A stretch of 64,000 nucleotides of DNA from Streptomyces sp. MA5143a (GTDB lineage: Bacteria; Actinomycetota; Actinomycetes; Streptomycetales; Streptomycetaceae). The notes under the pieces were generated by a model. That model was not told the origin of the DNA, searched no databases, and saw only the letters and a program-made list of their open reading frames with translations. The position numbers were made by a program, and so were the translations under genes. The stretch lies in NCBI RefSeq assembly GCF_900290235.1, contig NZ_OLMK01000061.1, positions 124,001 to 188,000 of the forward strand, written 5' to 3'. Below are positions 50,570 to 59,134 of the stretch, one piece after another (positions within the stretch are counted from its first letter, which is position 1; each line of letters begins with the position of its first letter).

Positions 50570-51475
50570 TCAGACGCGGTCGGCCACGATCAGCAGGTAC
50601 TGGAAACTGCCGTTCCCGTAGGCGGTGATGAAGGTGTCCTCGATGCCGGTGACCAGGTGGTCGGCCTGCTTGCGCAGCTCCCAGTAGGGCAGGGCGGCAG
50701 CCGTGAGGTCCCGCACATGGACGGGGACCAGACGGTTGCGGGCCAGCGCGCGGAAGTACGCCGAGCGGGGATGGATGTCGCAGATGTAGTGCGCGTTGAT
50801 GAGGGACACCTCGCGGGAGGCGCGCCCGTAGGCATCGTTGTAGCAACCCGTGATGGTCACATAGCGTCCGCCGCGGCGCAGCAGCCGGGCGTGCTCGGCG
50901 AACAGCAGGTCCAGCTCGACGTACATCGTGGACTCGTTGTTCCAGGACGCGGCGAACTCCCCGGCGGGCAGCCCCGTGTCGAGCATGTCGCGGTGGTGGT
51001 AGCGGACCCGGTCGTCGATGCCGCGCCTCCTCGCCTGGTCGTTGGCGAAGTCGGCCTGCTTCGCGGAGATGGTGACGCCGTCGGCGTGGCAGCCGTACCG
51101 CAGATGCGCCACCACGCTGCCGCCGCCGCGCCCGCACCCGGCGTCGAAGACACGGTCGGAGGGGGAGAGCGGACCCAGATGGTGGGCCAGCAGCTCCGCC
51201 TGGGCCTGTTCCAGGCGGTGCAGTTCGGCGGTGACACGCTCCCGGCGGCGCGCCGGGTCGGGGTCGTCGTCGAGGACCGACCAGTCGGCCTCCCCGACAC
51301 CGTAGTGATGGTGGTAGAGGTCGTCGATCCTGCCGAGTTCGAGGTTGACCGGGTTCTCCTCGGCGTTCCAGTAGTCGGCGACCCTCCGCTGGTAGGTGGA
51401 GCGGGCCGGGGAGGGGACCGGGGGCCGGTCGGGCGCCGGTGCGGCGGGCGGGGTGACGGCGTCGATGATGGTCAA
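50570..51475 (-). CDS. gppmt: Geranyl diphosphate 2-C-methyltransferase (2-methylisoborneol pathway)
   Basis: 301 residues. The SAM-binding core is VFDAGCGRGGGSVVAHLRYG, CHADGVTISAKQADFANDQA. GPP-methyltransferase features include AEENPVNLELGRIDDLYHHH, FAASWNNESTMYVELDLLFA and VTITGCYNDAYGRASREVSL. It transfers a methyl group to C2 of geranyl diphosphate to make 2-methyl-GPP. The start is TTG at 51475 with GAAGGAG upstream (another TTG immediately before it). It lies 43 bp after the MIB synthase gene in the same minus-strand operon, the standard Streptomyces arrangement. Confidence 0.94.
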   Translation of the reverse strand: MTIIDAVTPPAAPAPDRPPVPSPARSTYQRRVADYWNAEENPVNLELGRIDDLYHHHYGVGEADWSVLDDDPDPARRRERVTAELHRLEQAQAELLAHHLGPLSPSDRVFDAGCGRGGGSVVAHLRYGCHADGVTISAKQADFANDQARRRGIDDRVRYHHRDMLDTGLPAGEFAASWNNESTMYVELDLLFAEHARLLRRGGRYVTITGCYNDAYGRASREVSLINAHYICDIHPRSAYFRALARNRLVPVHVRDLTAAALPYWELRKQADHLVTGIEDTFITAYGNGSFQYLLIVADRV

Positions 51476-51518
51476 CAAGGGCTCCTTCGCTGCGATCGGG
51501 CGTCGGCCGTGCGGGGCG

Positions 51519-52583
51519 TTACCAGTAGTCGGGAAGGCTGTAGCGGTCGGTGTTGGTGGCGTGCCACTCATGGCTGCCGGCCACCCAGGCGGCGACCGCG
51601 GTGACGTAGCGCTCGATCGGCGGGGAGGTGGCGGACAGCGCCGCGGACTCCTCCTCGAACGCCTCCATGATCCGGTTGTGGATCTCGACGGCCTTCAGAT
51701 AGGCCGCCTTCAGCCCGCACCGCTCGTCGGCGGCGATCACCACGGGCAGGTTCAGATGGTCGGGGTCATGGGTCAGCTCCTTGGTGAAGGAGTACAGATC
51801 GTTGACGATCGTGGCGGCGTTGCCCGCGAGGGCCGTGATCCGCTGGACCTCGGGCCGGGCGTAGAGCGCTTCCGGCAGCTCCCAGCCGTCCACGGCGTCG
51901 ACCACCGCGAGACAGGGCCGGAAGTTGTTGAACTGCCGCATCACCAGGTACTCCCACACCCCCGGCATGTGCGCGGTCTCCGCCCAGGCGGCCTCACCGA
52001 GATAGCCCAGGTGCAGCCGGGCCAGGTCGTGGACGAGACGGTCGGTCTGGCTGGGTGTGGCGAACACCGCGTAGTCCCGCAGCGCGAAGCGGTACGAGCG
52101 CAGCGGCCCGTCGGCCCGAACGCCGTGCTGCCACCGGTCCTCCAGGTCGGGGGTGCCGTGGAACGGGTCGAGCGCCGACTGGGCCATGAGCAGCCGGCCG
52201 CCGAGGCCGCGCGGCGATCCGCCCTTGCCCTCGTCCACCTCGCAGTAGACGTTGTCGACGAGGTGCTCGGCGAGGAGCAGCTTCCCGGCGGCGGTGAGGT
52301 GGTCGATGCCCGCCGCGCCCGGATGCGCGAGCACGATCGCCCGGCCGAGCCCGAACCGTTCGAACTGGCCCCGCCACTGCGGAGGGAACAGATCGAGGTG
52401 GTCGGCCCACGCCGCGAGTCTGCGGTCGACCTCCGCGACCTTCGCGGGATCGGCGGGCACGGCCGGCCGGTACCGCAGTCCGGGGATCGCGCCCCCGTCA
52501 CGGGCGGGGGACCGTCGGGCGAGGCTCGGCGGTCCCGGAAGCCGGGTCGCGGTCCCGGCGCCGGACGACGAGGGTCCGTTCAT
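51519..52583 (-). CDS. 2-Methylisoborneol synthase (class I terpene cyclase)
   Basis: 354 residues. A disordered Pro/Ser/Ala-rich N-terminal part (PSSSGAGTATRLPGPPSLAR) precedes the terpene-cyclase fold; such tails act as encapsulin-targeting sequences in this family. The first metal motif region reads HLVDNVYCEVDEGKGGSP and the NSE triad is ATIVNDLYSFTKELTHDPDH. The C-terminal GSHEWHATNTDRYSLPDYW contains the Arg-Tyr pair. It cyclises 2-methyl-GPP to the earthy-smelling 2-methylisoborneol. ATG at 52583 overlaps the encapsulin stop by 4 bp (ATGA). Confidence 0.94.
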   Translation of the reverse strand: MNGPSSSGAGTATRLPGPPSLARRSPARDGGAIPGLRYRPAVPADPAKVAEVDRRLAAWADHLDLFPPQWRGQFERFGLGRAIVLAHPGAAGIDHLTAAGKLLLAEHLVDNVYCEVDEGKGGSPRGLGGRLLMAQSALDPFHGTPDLEDRWQHGVRADGPLRSYRFALRDYAVFATPSQTDRLVHDLARLHLGYLGEAAWAETAHMPGVWEYLVMRQFNNFRPCLAVVDAVDGWELPEALYARPEVQRITALAGNAATIVNDLYSFTKELTHDPDHLNLPVVIAADERCGLKAAYLKAVEIHNRIMEAFEEESAALSATSPPIERYVTAVAAWVAGSHEWHATNTDRYSLPDYW

Positions 52584-54007
52584 TCCGGCATCCATCCGAT
52601 CTGCACGTTCTCCAGGATCCCGGCGGCGTCGGGCACCAGCACGGCCATCGAGTAGTAGGCCGTGACCAGATAGCTCATGATCGCGGTGGTGTCGATGCCC
52701 ATGAACCGCACGTTCAGCGACGGCTCGTACTCCTCGGGGATACCGGTCCGGTGCAGACCGATGACGCCCTGGTCCTTCTCGCCGGTGCGCAGCGCGATGA
52801 TGCTGGTCGTGTGCTGCGCGCTGATCGGGATCTTGCCGCACGGCAGCAGCGGGACCCCGCGCCAGGCCGGTACCTCGTGCCCGCCGAGACTGACCGTTCC
52901 GGGCGTCAGTCCACGCCGGTTGCACTGCCGGAAGAAGGCCGCGATCGCCTTCGGATGGGCCAGGAACATCCGGGTCTTGCGGCGCATCGACAGCAGTTCG
53001 TCCATGTCGTCCGGGGTCGGCGGCCCGGAGAAGGTGCTGACACGCTGCCCGTAGTCGACGTTGTGCAGCAGACCGAACTCGCGGTTGTTGACCAGCTCCC
53101 ACTCCTGGCGTTCCCGGATCTCCTGGATGGTCAGCCGGAGTTGCTGCTCCGTCTGGTCCATCGGGTGGTTGTAGAGGTCCGCCACACGGGTGTGCACGCG
53201 CAGCACGGTCTGGGTGAGCGACAGTTCGTACTCGCGGGGGGCGAGGTCGTAGTCCACGAAGCCACCCGGAAGCGTCAACTCGCCCACATGGCCGGCCTCC
53301 AGGGGGACATCCGCTTCGCCCTTGCGGTTCATCGGCTTGTTCTGCCGGTCGGCGAAGGCGTCGAACTGGGCCCGCAGCGACGGGGTGCGGTCCACGAACG
53401 CCATCAGCGTGTCCCAGTTGAGCGCCAGTACCACGGCCGACGTCTCGGCCCGCACGGAGCTGAGCCACAGCGGGTCGGCGTGGCCGATCGCCTCGTCGCC
53501 CAGCCCGTCGCCGTCGGCGATGACGCCGAGGACCTCCTCCTCCCCGTACTTGCCGGTGGTGTACCGGGTGAACCGGCCGTGCACCACGAGGTACGCCTCC
53601 GTCACCGGCTGCCCGGCGTCGACCAGCACCTGCCCTGCCCGCACCTCACGGACCCGGAAGCGCTGGGAGATCTCCCTGAGCGCCGCGAGGTCGGAGTAGC
53701 CGCGCAGCGCGGGCAGTTCGGTGAGGGTCTCCGGGATGACCTTGACGTCGTCGGCGCCGTTCTGGTCGAACTGCACCCGGCCCCGGCCGATCCGCAGTTG
53801 CAGGCGCCGGTTGACCCGGTAGGTGCCGCCCTTGACGTCCACCCACGGCAGCATCCTGAGCAGCCACCGGGACGTGATGGCCTGCATCTGCGGCGCGGAT
53901 TTGGTGGTCGTCGCGAGCTGGCGCGCGGCCCGGGTGCTCAGACTGGTGTGGTGCGGTTCGTCGGCGGGATCGGGGGCGCTTTCGGAGGAACTCACGGGGG
54001 CGGTCAC
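52580..54007 (-). CDS. Family 2B encapsulin shell protein with cyclic-nucleotide-binding domain
   Basis: 475 residues. A phage-capsid-like (HK97) shell protein rather than a transcription factor: there is no HTH. The shell sequence (APQMQAITSRWLLRMLPWVD, then VKGGTYRVNRRLQLRIGRG) is interrupted by a cNMP-binding/CRP-like domain (FRVREVRAGQVLVDAGQPVT, EAYLVVHGRFTRYTTGKYGE, VIADGDGLGDEAIG). The capsid fold resumes with LLHNVDYGQRVSTFSGPPTP, MFLAHPKAIAAFFRQCNRRG and FMGIDTTAIMSYLVTAYYSM. Family 2B encapsulins are known to enclose terpene cyclases such as MIB synthase, encoded next. GTG at 54007 with GGGAGG upstream. Often mis-annotated as a Crp/Fnr regulator. Confidence 0.9.
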   Translation of the reverse strand: MTAPVSSSESAPDPADEPHHTSLSTRAARQLATTTKSAPQMQAITSRWLLRMLPWVDVKGGTYRVNRRLQLRIGRGRVQFDQNGADDVKVIPETLTELPALRGYSDLAALREISQRFRVREVRAGQVLVDAGQPVTEAYLVVHGRFTRYTTGKYGEEEVLGVIADGDGLGDEAIGHADPLWLSSVRAETSAVVLALNWDTLMAFVDRTPSLRAQFDAFADRQNKPMNRKGEADVPLEAGHVGELTLPGGFVDYDLAPREYELSLTQTVLRVHTRVADLYNHPMDQTEQQLRLTIQEIRERQEWELVNNREFGLLHNVDYGQRVSTFSGPPTPDDMDELLSMRRKTRMFLAHPKAIAAFFRQCNRRGLTPGTVSLGGHEVPAWRGVPLLPCGKIPISAQHTTSIIALRTGEKDQGVIGLHRTGIPEEYEPSLNVRFMGIDTTAIMSYLVTAYYSMAVLVPDAAGILENVQIGWMPE

Positions 54008-54498
54008 TTTCCCTCCCGAAGGGTGAGCGGACGTACGCGGAGGTGCCGGGACGTGCGAGGACGCGCGGAAACACGGGCGGACACCGGGACACCGGTCGAC
54101 GGCGGTACGGGGAACTCGGGTGGCGCGCGTACGACGTGGTCGTGGGCGGATTCCGAGGCGATGGACGCCGGAGCGGCGGCGGTGAGCGGCGCGGGCGGCT
54201 GTGCGGCGCGCGTCGCAGGTCAAGCCAAACAGACGGGGCGGCCGGTCGGGCACCGCGTGAAAGGGGCGACTTCGGGTCCTCGGGAGGCGGAAACCACCGA
54301 CCGAGGCAGACGCGGGGCCGCCCCGCGCACCCGCGCCCCTCAGCCGCGCCCGGCCCCGGCGCGCGGGACGCACGACACCCGCCCGCGCCAGGGGGCAGCC
54401 AGGGCACGACAGGGCGCGGAGATTTCACCCGGGCCGGGCGCGGCCCGTACGGTTCCCGGGAACGCGGTCGGCCGCGAGGGATCTGGAGGTGGTTCTCC
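54008..54498. other. Long intergenic region upstream of encapsulin operon and kinase-like gene
   Basis: 491 bp without a convincing gene; open frames here lack ribosome sites and family similarity. It must carry the promoter of the 2-methylisoborneol operon (minus) and of the kinase-like gene (plus). TTGACC on the minus strand (complement of 54218-54223) is a possible -35 but I see no matching -10. No clear operator or hairpin was found. Confidence 0.4.
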
Positions 54499-55362
54499 GT
54501 GAGCGCTCACGACGCGCCCGGCGACCTGGTCGTACGGCACACCGGCTCCACGGTCGCCGGCGAGCGCCCGCTCTCCGGCGCCCTCACCGAGGTCACCCTC
54601 GACGACGGCCGTGTGGTGATCGTCAAGCGGGCCGACGGACCGGACGCGGCACGGGCGGAGGCGGCCGGACTGCGCTGGCTGGCCGAAGCGGGCGCGGTCC
54701 CCGTTCCCGCGGTCCACGGCCAGGAGGGGGACCGCCTGGTGATCGACCGGGTCCGGCAGGGCTCACCCGGCGCCGCGGCGGCGACCCGACTCGGGGAGTC
54801 CCTGGCCGCCCTGCACACCGCGGGAGCGCCCGCCTTCGGCGCCGCACCCCCCGGCGGCCCGGAGCACGCCTCCATCGGGCACGCCCCCATGCGGAACGCC
54901 CCCGGTGCCGACTGGCCCGGCTGGTACGCCGAGCACCGGGTGCTGCCGTACCTGCGGCTCGCCGTCGACAGCGGCGCGATCCGCCCGGCGGAGGCCGCCG
55001 TGTTCGAGGAGGTCTGCGCGCGGCTGCCCGATCTCGCGGGCCCCGCCGAGCCGCCCGCCCGGCTGCACGGCGACCTGTGGAACGGCAACGTCCTCTGGGG
55101 CGCCGACGGCCGTGCCTGGCTCATCGACCCCGCCGCGCACGGCGGCCACCGAGAGACCGACCTGGCGATGCTCACCCTCTTCGGCTGCCCCCACCTCGAC
55201 CGGGTGCTCGACGCCTACCAGCGGGCGGCGCCCCTGGCCGCCGGCTGGCAGGACCGTGTCGGCCTCCACCAGCTCTTCCCCCTGCTGGTCCACACGGTGC
55301 TCTTCGGCCGCGGCTACGCGCAGCAGGCCCTGGACGCGGCACGGGCGGCGCTCGCGCGGTGA
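54499..55362 (+). CDS. Fructosamine kinase / aminoglycoside-phosphotransferase-fold protein
   Basis: 287 residues. APH-like kinase: nucleotide-binding strand with lysine (DDGRVVIVKRADGPDAARAE), hinge (EGDRLVIDRVRQGSPG), catalytic loop ARLHGDLWNGNVLWGADGRA and metal-binding WLIDPAAHGGHRETDLAM. The LHGDLWNGN plus IDPAAHGGHRETDLAML pair is diagnostic of fructosamine-3-kinase-like proteins. It would phosphorylate fructosamine adducts and so help deglycate proteins or metabolites. GTG at 54499 with GGAGG at 54485-54489. Stands alone; its downstream region leads into the second long palindrome. Confidence 0.9.
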   Translation: MSAHDAPGDLVVRHTGSTVAGERPLSGALTEVTLDDGRVVIVKRADGPDAARAEAAGLRWLAEAGAVPVPAVHGQEGDRLVIDRVRQGSPGAAAATRLGESLAALHTAGAPAFGAAPPGGPEHASIGHAPMRNAPGADWPGWYAEHRVLPYLRLAVDSGAIRPAEAAVFEEVCARLPDLAGPAEPPARLHGDLWNGNVLWGADGRAWLIDPAAHGGHRETDLAMLTLFGCPHLDRVLDAYQRAAPLAAGWQDRVGLHQLFPLLVHTVLFGRGYAQQALDAARAALAR

Positions 55363-55473
55363 ACGCGGGCGCCGCCCGGGGCGACGTGAGCGGCGAGGAA
55401 AGCGAAGGGACTCGTTACAAGGAGGAATGGAGAAGGAAGCCCCTTCATGGCCTCGCCTTCGGCCACGCTAGCA

Positions 55474-55642
55474 CTAGGGCCCTTCTGATGGATCTCCGCG
55501 GCGTCGCGACGCCCGGCACCCATTCTCGCCGCACCGGACAAAAGCCCTAGTAGCTCCGCTACGAGGGCTTCCGTCCGGCACACTGAGAGCACGCACCGAA
55601 CGCCGCTCCTTCTGCCACGGAGATCCATCAGAAGGGCCCTAG
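55474..55642. repeat. Long nested palindrome (copy B) with GTAGC-TCC-GCTAC core
   Basis: 169 bp. Outer arms 55474-55498 and 55618-55642 are perfect 25-bp inverted copies (beginning CTAGGGCCCTTCTGA). The centre is AAGCCCT, A, GTAGC, loop TCC, GCTAC, G, AGGGCTT (55542-55570). It has the same architecture as 4681-4860: the same core hairpin, but different outer arms. It lies between the convergent kinase-like gene and the TerD-like gene, and the right arm includes the TerD-like stop codon (55639-55641). No transposase or protein is encoded. Confidence 0.82.
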
Positions 55643-57816
55643 CCCGGAATCAGGTCGCGCAGATTTTCGAGGGTGATGATCCGGGAGTCCGGATGCAGCC
55701 CCTCGGGGCGTTCGAGACCGATGTACGTGACCGGCTCGGCCGGGACGGACCCGCCGTCCCAGGACTCCACGGCCGTCGTCCCGTCGGCGTCCGTCATCAG
55801 ACCGACGAGGTACCGCACCGTGAGCTGCTCCCGCTCCATGACGGCCCGCACCACGCGCGACACCGATGCCTGGTTCTCCTCGACCCGGTTGCCCGCCGAG
55901 ACGCCCTTCAGACAGAGGTGCAGCCACTTCGCGCTCCAGCGGCCGTCCCGCTCCCGCCTGAACGCCAGCGGCAGCGCCACCCGACCCGGCCCGCGCAGCT
56001 CCGACTTCATCCGCACGGTGCGCGGTTCGAACGGACGGCCCTTCTGTTCCGCGTCCCGCAGCATGAACCCGAAGAACGACTCCTCGGCCTCGTCGAACCC
56101 CTCACCCGTGTAGATGTTCACCTGCGGAACGACGAACGAGCCGCGCACCCGGTCCAGGCCCAGATCGATGAACTCCGAGGCTCCCTCCGGCGCCTCGGTG
56201 ATGTCACCGGAGTGCTCGCCCCCGACCGTCTTGAGCGAGGTGTACGAGAGCCAGCTGTCGGTGCTGTAGTCGGCGTTCAGGAGCAGCGCCGACAGGTCGT
56301 AGTCGGTCCGACGCCCGCGCTCCTTCCAGTACACGAAGAAGCGCAGCAGCTCGCCGTCCACCGCCGAGGCGGAGCCCCGCGGCAGCACACCGAGCCCGGC
56401 GGTCGTCGCCCGGCCGCTGAGCGGCAGCGCCACGTCCAGGACGTCCGGGTCGACCAGCAGCCGGGCCGGCACCGGCAGGCGGCGGCGCAGCTCCGCGTCG
56501 AGGGCGGCGATCAGACGCTCGCGGTCCCCCGCGGGCACGGCCGGCCGCACGTCGGCGGCGACCCAGGCCCGGCCCCGGCGGTTGACGAACACCCGGCGCT
56601 CGCCGGACTCCCGCTCCCGGTTGAGCAGATGCTCGCGCACGGCCAGCACGACCCGGCCCGACACCTGCGGGGCGACCTCCACTGCCGCGGCCACCACCGC
56701 GTCCCGCTCCTCCTGGCCGGCGGCGGTCCGCAGCAGGTGGTCCAGGGCCCGGAACAGCTTGCCGGGCGCGGACCGCAGCAGGCCGACGGCGCCGGGGACG
56801 TCGCCCTCACCGAGCAGTCGCTGCGCGCGGCTGTCGAGGGACAGTGCCTCCTTCTCACCGCGGGCCACGGCGAACACCTCGGCGGCGTGCGGCCACCGCG
56901 GGTACTCGTGCGGGTGGAGGCGCTCACCGAGCCGCTTGAAGGGCTCGCGGTACGCGTGCACGTCGCAGAGCTTCGCGGGACTCTCCGCGACCACGGCGTC
57001 CAGGCCCGCGAGAAGCGCCCGGCGCACCGGACGCGGTATTGTCCGCAGCCGTGTCGGCTCCCGCAGCGTCACGTCACCGCCCGACAGGGCGCAGGCCAGC
57101 CGCAGCACATCGGTGACGGTGTCCAGGAGCAGGTCGGCGCCGACGGCGAGGCGGGCCTCGTTGACCACCGCGCGGTTCTCCCGGACCGGGATCACCTCGG
57201 GCTGCGGCCCGGTCGCGCACCGCTCCGCGAGGACCTTCAGGTCGGCGAGGTGCTCCTCGCCCAGCGGTGTGGTGCTGCCCGCGAGCGCCAGGTAGAGGGC
57301 GGTGACCTCGTCGTCCAGGGCCCCGCCGAGGTGCAGGACCGTCAGCCGGTCGCCGGCCGAGGCGATCAGCTCGTCCTGCACGGCGAGCATCTCCTCGTAG
57401 GTGTGCTGGTAGCGGCCGTACGACGGCAGGCTGAGCAGGTTCAGCACCCCGTGCGCCAGCTGGGAGAGCACGCTGCCGCGCGCCTCGCGGTCCCGGAGCG
57501 CCTCGGCCACGCACCGCGTCCAGAACTCCTCGGTGTCCGGCACGTTCGCGGGGAAGTCGATGAAGTACGTGTTGTGCGCGACGTGGTCGCCCACCATCTC
57601 GCGCACCGTACGCAGCGTGCGCGTGGCGGTGTGCACCACCGCGGCCGACGACAGCCCCGACAGGTGCGCCAGCAGGTCGGCCGACAGCTTGAACCCCACC
57701 GACAGCAACGCGGCGTCGAACTGCCGCGCGGCCGCGGCGCCGTCCCCCGCGGACCCCTCGGGGGCGGGCAGACGACGGGTGTGCCGGAGAACCACGGATG
57801 CGAGACGGTTGGCCAT
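55639..57816 (-). CDS. Large TerD-like protein
   Basis: 725 residues, no signal peptide or membrane span. The C-terminal ~230 residues resemble a TerD calcium-binding stress domain: LRFFVYWKERGRRTDYDLSA (D-x-D), LLLNADYSTDSWLSYTSLKT, GEHSGDITEAPEGASEFIDL and VPQVNIYTGEGFDEAEESFF. The N-terminal ~480 residues are helical and contain no motif I recognise (for example AALLSVGFKLSADLLAHLSG). Large TerD-fused proteins are linked to envelope stress and tellurite-type responses, but no other ter gene is nearby. ATG at 57816 has only a weak ribosome site. The last codons lie inside the long palindrome. Confidence 0.6.
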   Translation of the reverse strand: MANRLASVVLRHTRRLPAPEGSAGDGAAAARQFDAALLSVGFKLSADLLAHLSGLSSAAVVHTATRTLRTVREMVGDHVAHNTYFIDFPANVPDTEEFWTRCVAEALRDREARGSVLSQLAHGVLNLLSLPSYGRYQHTYEEMLAVQDELIASAGDRLTVLHLGGALDDEVTALYLALAGSTTPLGEEHLADLKVLAERCATGPQPEVIPVRENRAVVNEARLAVGADLLLDTVTDVLRLACALSGGDVTLREPTRLRTIPRPVRRALLAGLDAVVAESPAKLCDVHAYREPFKRLGERLHPHEYPRWPHAAEVFAVARGEKEALSLDSRAQRLLGEGDVPGAVGLLRSAPGKLFRALDHLLRTAAGQEERDAVVAAAVEVAPQVSGRVVLAVREHLLNRERESGERRVFVNRRGRAWVAADVRPAVPAGDRERLIAALDAELRRRLPVPARLLVDPDVLDVALPLSGRATTAGLGVLPRGSASAVDGELLRFFVYWKERGRRTDYDLSALLLNADYSTDSWLSYTSLKTVGGEHSGDITEAPEGASEFIDLGLDRVRGSFVVPQVNIYTGEGFDEAEESFFGFMLRDAEQKGRPFEPRTVRMKSELRGPGRVALPLAFRRERDGRWSAKWLHLCLKGVSAGNRVEENQASVSRVVRAVMEREQLTVRYLVGLMTDADGTTAVESWDGGSVPAEPVTYIGLERPEGLHPDSRIITLENLRDLIPG

Positions 57817-57896
57817 CCCGGGATGATCGCAGAGGTGTACGAATCACCGCACAGGAGTTTTCCCGCCCTCCGCGTCCGGCGCCGAGGGCGGTGCCC

Positions 57897-58574
57897 TCAC
57901 CTCCGGGACGTGAACCTCAGGCCGCGCAGCATGGTCTCGAAGCGGGTGAACGCGGCCGCTGTGTCGGGCTGCTGATCGGTGTTCACCGTGGTCCAGGCGA
58001 CCAGCGGGGTCCGGTCGCCGATGTCGATGACGGCCAGGCGCAGGGCGAACTCGGGCTGGAGGCCGTAGCAGTCGTGCTCGGCGTTCCCGTCGGCGGTGGG
58101 GCAGCCGATGCTGCCGTTGAGCGACCAGTCGGTGGTGCCGGTCATCAGGGTCGCCGGGTGCCCGTCGACGGTGGTCTCGTCCGTGTCCCGCCACTTCGCG
58201 TGGTAGTCGCTCTGCCCGCGCAGGAAGGCCAGGTAGGCGTCGTAGTCGCGGGCCGGCTTCACCGGGTCGTTCCGGCCGGGCGGATAGACGACCACCGGCA
58301 ACAGGAACCGGACCCGGTCGCTCTCGTCCTTCATCCAGGTCAGGAAGGTGCGGGTGTCCTTCAGGGGGCGCACGCCCAGCGAGGTCGGCACCGTGACCGT
58401 CAGCGGCACGCCGAACGCCTTGCTGGTGTACACGACGGCCGACGCCGTGGGCCGGGCGGCGGCCCGCGAGGGCGGGGTCCGCGCCGTCGAGTCACCCGCG
58501 CACGCCGCGAGCGTGCCCAGCAGCACCGCGCCCACGGCGGCCGCCCGGTATCGCCGACTCCTCAGGTGTCTCAC
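57897..58574 (-). CDS. Hypothetical secreted lipoprotein
   Basis: 225 residues from GTG 58574. The N-terminus (RHLRSRRYRAAAVGAVLLGT then LAAC) is a lipoprotein signal with an LAAC lipobox. The mature part is a compact alpha/beta domain (SKAFGVPLTVTVPTSLGVRP, YPPGRNDPVKPARDYDAYLA, MTGTTDWSLNGSIGCPTADG) with two cysteines likely to form a disulphide. No family recognised. It lies 80 bp downstream of the start of the TerD-like gene, on the same strand (transcribed toward it). The GTG at 58577 is an equally good start; no strong ribosome site is visible. Confidence 0.7.
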   Translation of the reverse strand: MRHLRSRRYRAAAVGAVLLGTLAACAGDSTARTPPSRAAARPTASAVVYTSKAFGVPLTVTVPTSLGVRPLKDTRTFLTWMKDESDRVRFLLPVVVYPPGRNDPVKPARDYDAYLAFLRGQSDYHAKWRDTDETTVDGHPATLMTGTTDWSLNGSIGCPTADGNAEHDCYGLQPEFALRLAVIDIGDRTPLVAWTTVNTDQQPDTAAAFTRFETMLRGLRFTSRR

Positions 58575-58647
58575 CACGGCACGACTCTGCGCGACGGCGG
58601 GGACCACGGCAATCGGAGACACCCGCAAGGGCGAGCACCCCGTGACA

Positions 58648-58686
58648 GGCGCCCCCGACCGGCGCCCCCGACCGGCGCCCCCGGCG
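58648..58686. repeat. Three 13-bp tandem repeats
   Basis: GGCGCCCCCGACC occurs at 58648 and 58661, with a third, diverged copy from 58674 (GGCGCCCCCGGCG). Located between the glyoxalase-fold gene and the lipoprotein gene. Possibly slippage product; no function inferred. Confidence 0.6.
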
Positions 58687-58741
58687 AGCGCCTCGCGGCT
58701 TCGAGGGCCGAGCCGTCGCCAGGAGGGCGGTCCCGCCCCGG

Positions 58742-59092
58742 TCAGCGCGTCGGCGTGCCGATCCGCAACCGGTTGCCGTCCGGGTCGCGCAGTGCGATCT
58801 CGCGCGCCCACGGAGCCTCTTCCACCGGCACGCCGAACGCGGAGGCGAGCGTGTCGACGTCACGCACCCGCAGATAGACCAGGGTGTCGGGACGGGCGTC
58901 GCCCTCGTGCTCCGACAGGAACAGCCGTATGCCGCCCCGGGCGACCTCGACGAACGCGGGGAGCCCCGGTGCGAAGCGGTGCTCCCACTGCTGGGCGAAG
59001 CCCAGTCGCTCGTACCAGGCGACCGCGGCCGCGGCGTCCGCGACCCGGAGAATGGGGATGACTTCCTCGTCCACCTCGTCCATGCGGCCCAT
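58742..59092 (-). CDS. Glyoxalase/bleomycin-resistance-fold (VOC) protein
   Basis: 116 residues from ATG 59092 (ATG 59083 would give 113). Single VOC module: VIPILRVADAAAAVAWYERL, GFAQQWEHRFAPGLPAFVEV, ARGGIRLFLSEHEGDARPD, and EIALRDPDGNRLRIGTP. The RDPDGNRLRIG motif near the end is typical; the likely metal glutamate positions are not all evident. Such dimers include antibiotic-binding and metal-dependent enzymes. No substrate inferred. Stands alone between the tandem repeat and the TetR gene. Confidence 0.87.
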   Translation of the reverse strand: MGRMDEVDEEVIPILRVADAAAAVAWYERLGFAQQWEHRFAPGLPAFVEVARGGIRLFLSEHEGDARPDTLVYLRVRDVDTLASAFGVPVEEAPWAREIALRDPDGNRLRIGTPTR

Positions 59093-59134
59093 GGTGGCAG
59101 CCCCCACTGACGACGCCGCCGGCCCGCGCCGTCG

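Noticed and set aside
52580..54007. Crp/Fnr-type transcriptional regulator
   Set aside because: It has a cyclic-nucleotide-binding domain but no helix-turn-helix; flanking sequence is capsid-like and it is coupled to MIB synthase, as in family 2B encapsulins.
55430..55471. Short open frame (14 codons, starting MEKEAPSW) after an AAGGAGG sequence
   Set aside because: The Shine-Dalgarno-like sequence is only one base from the ATG, too close for normal initiation, and the peptide has no recognisable feature.
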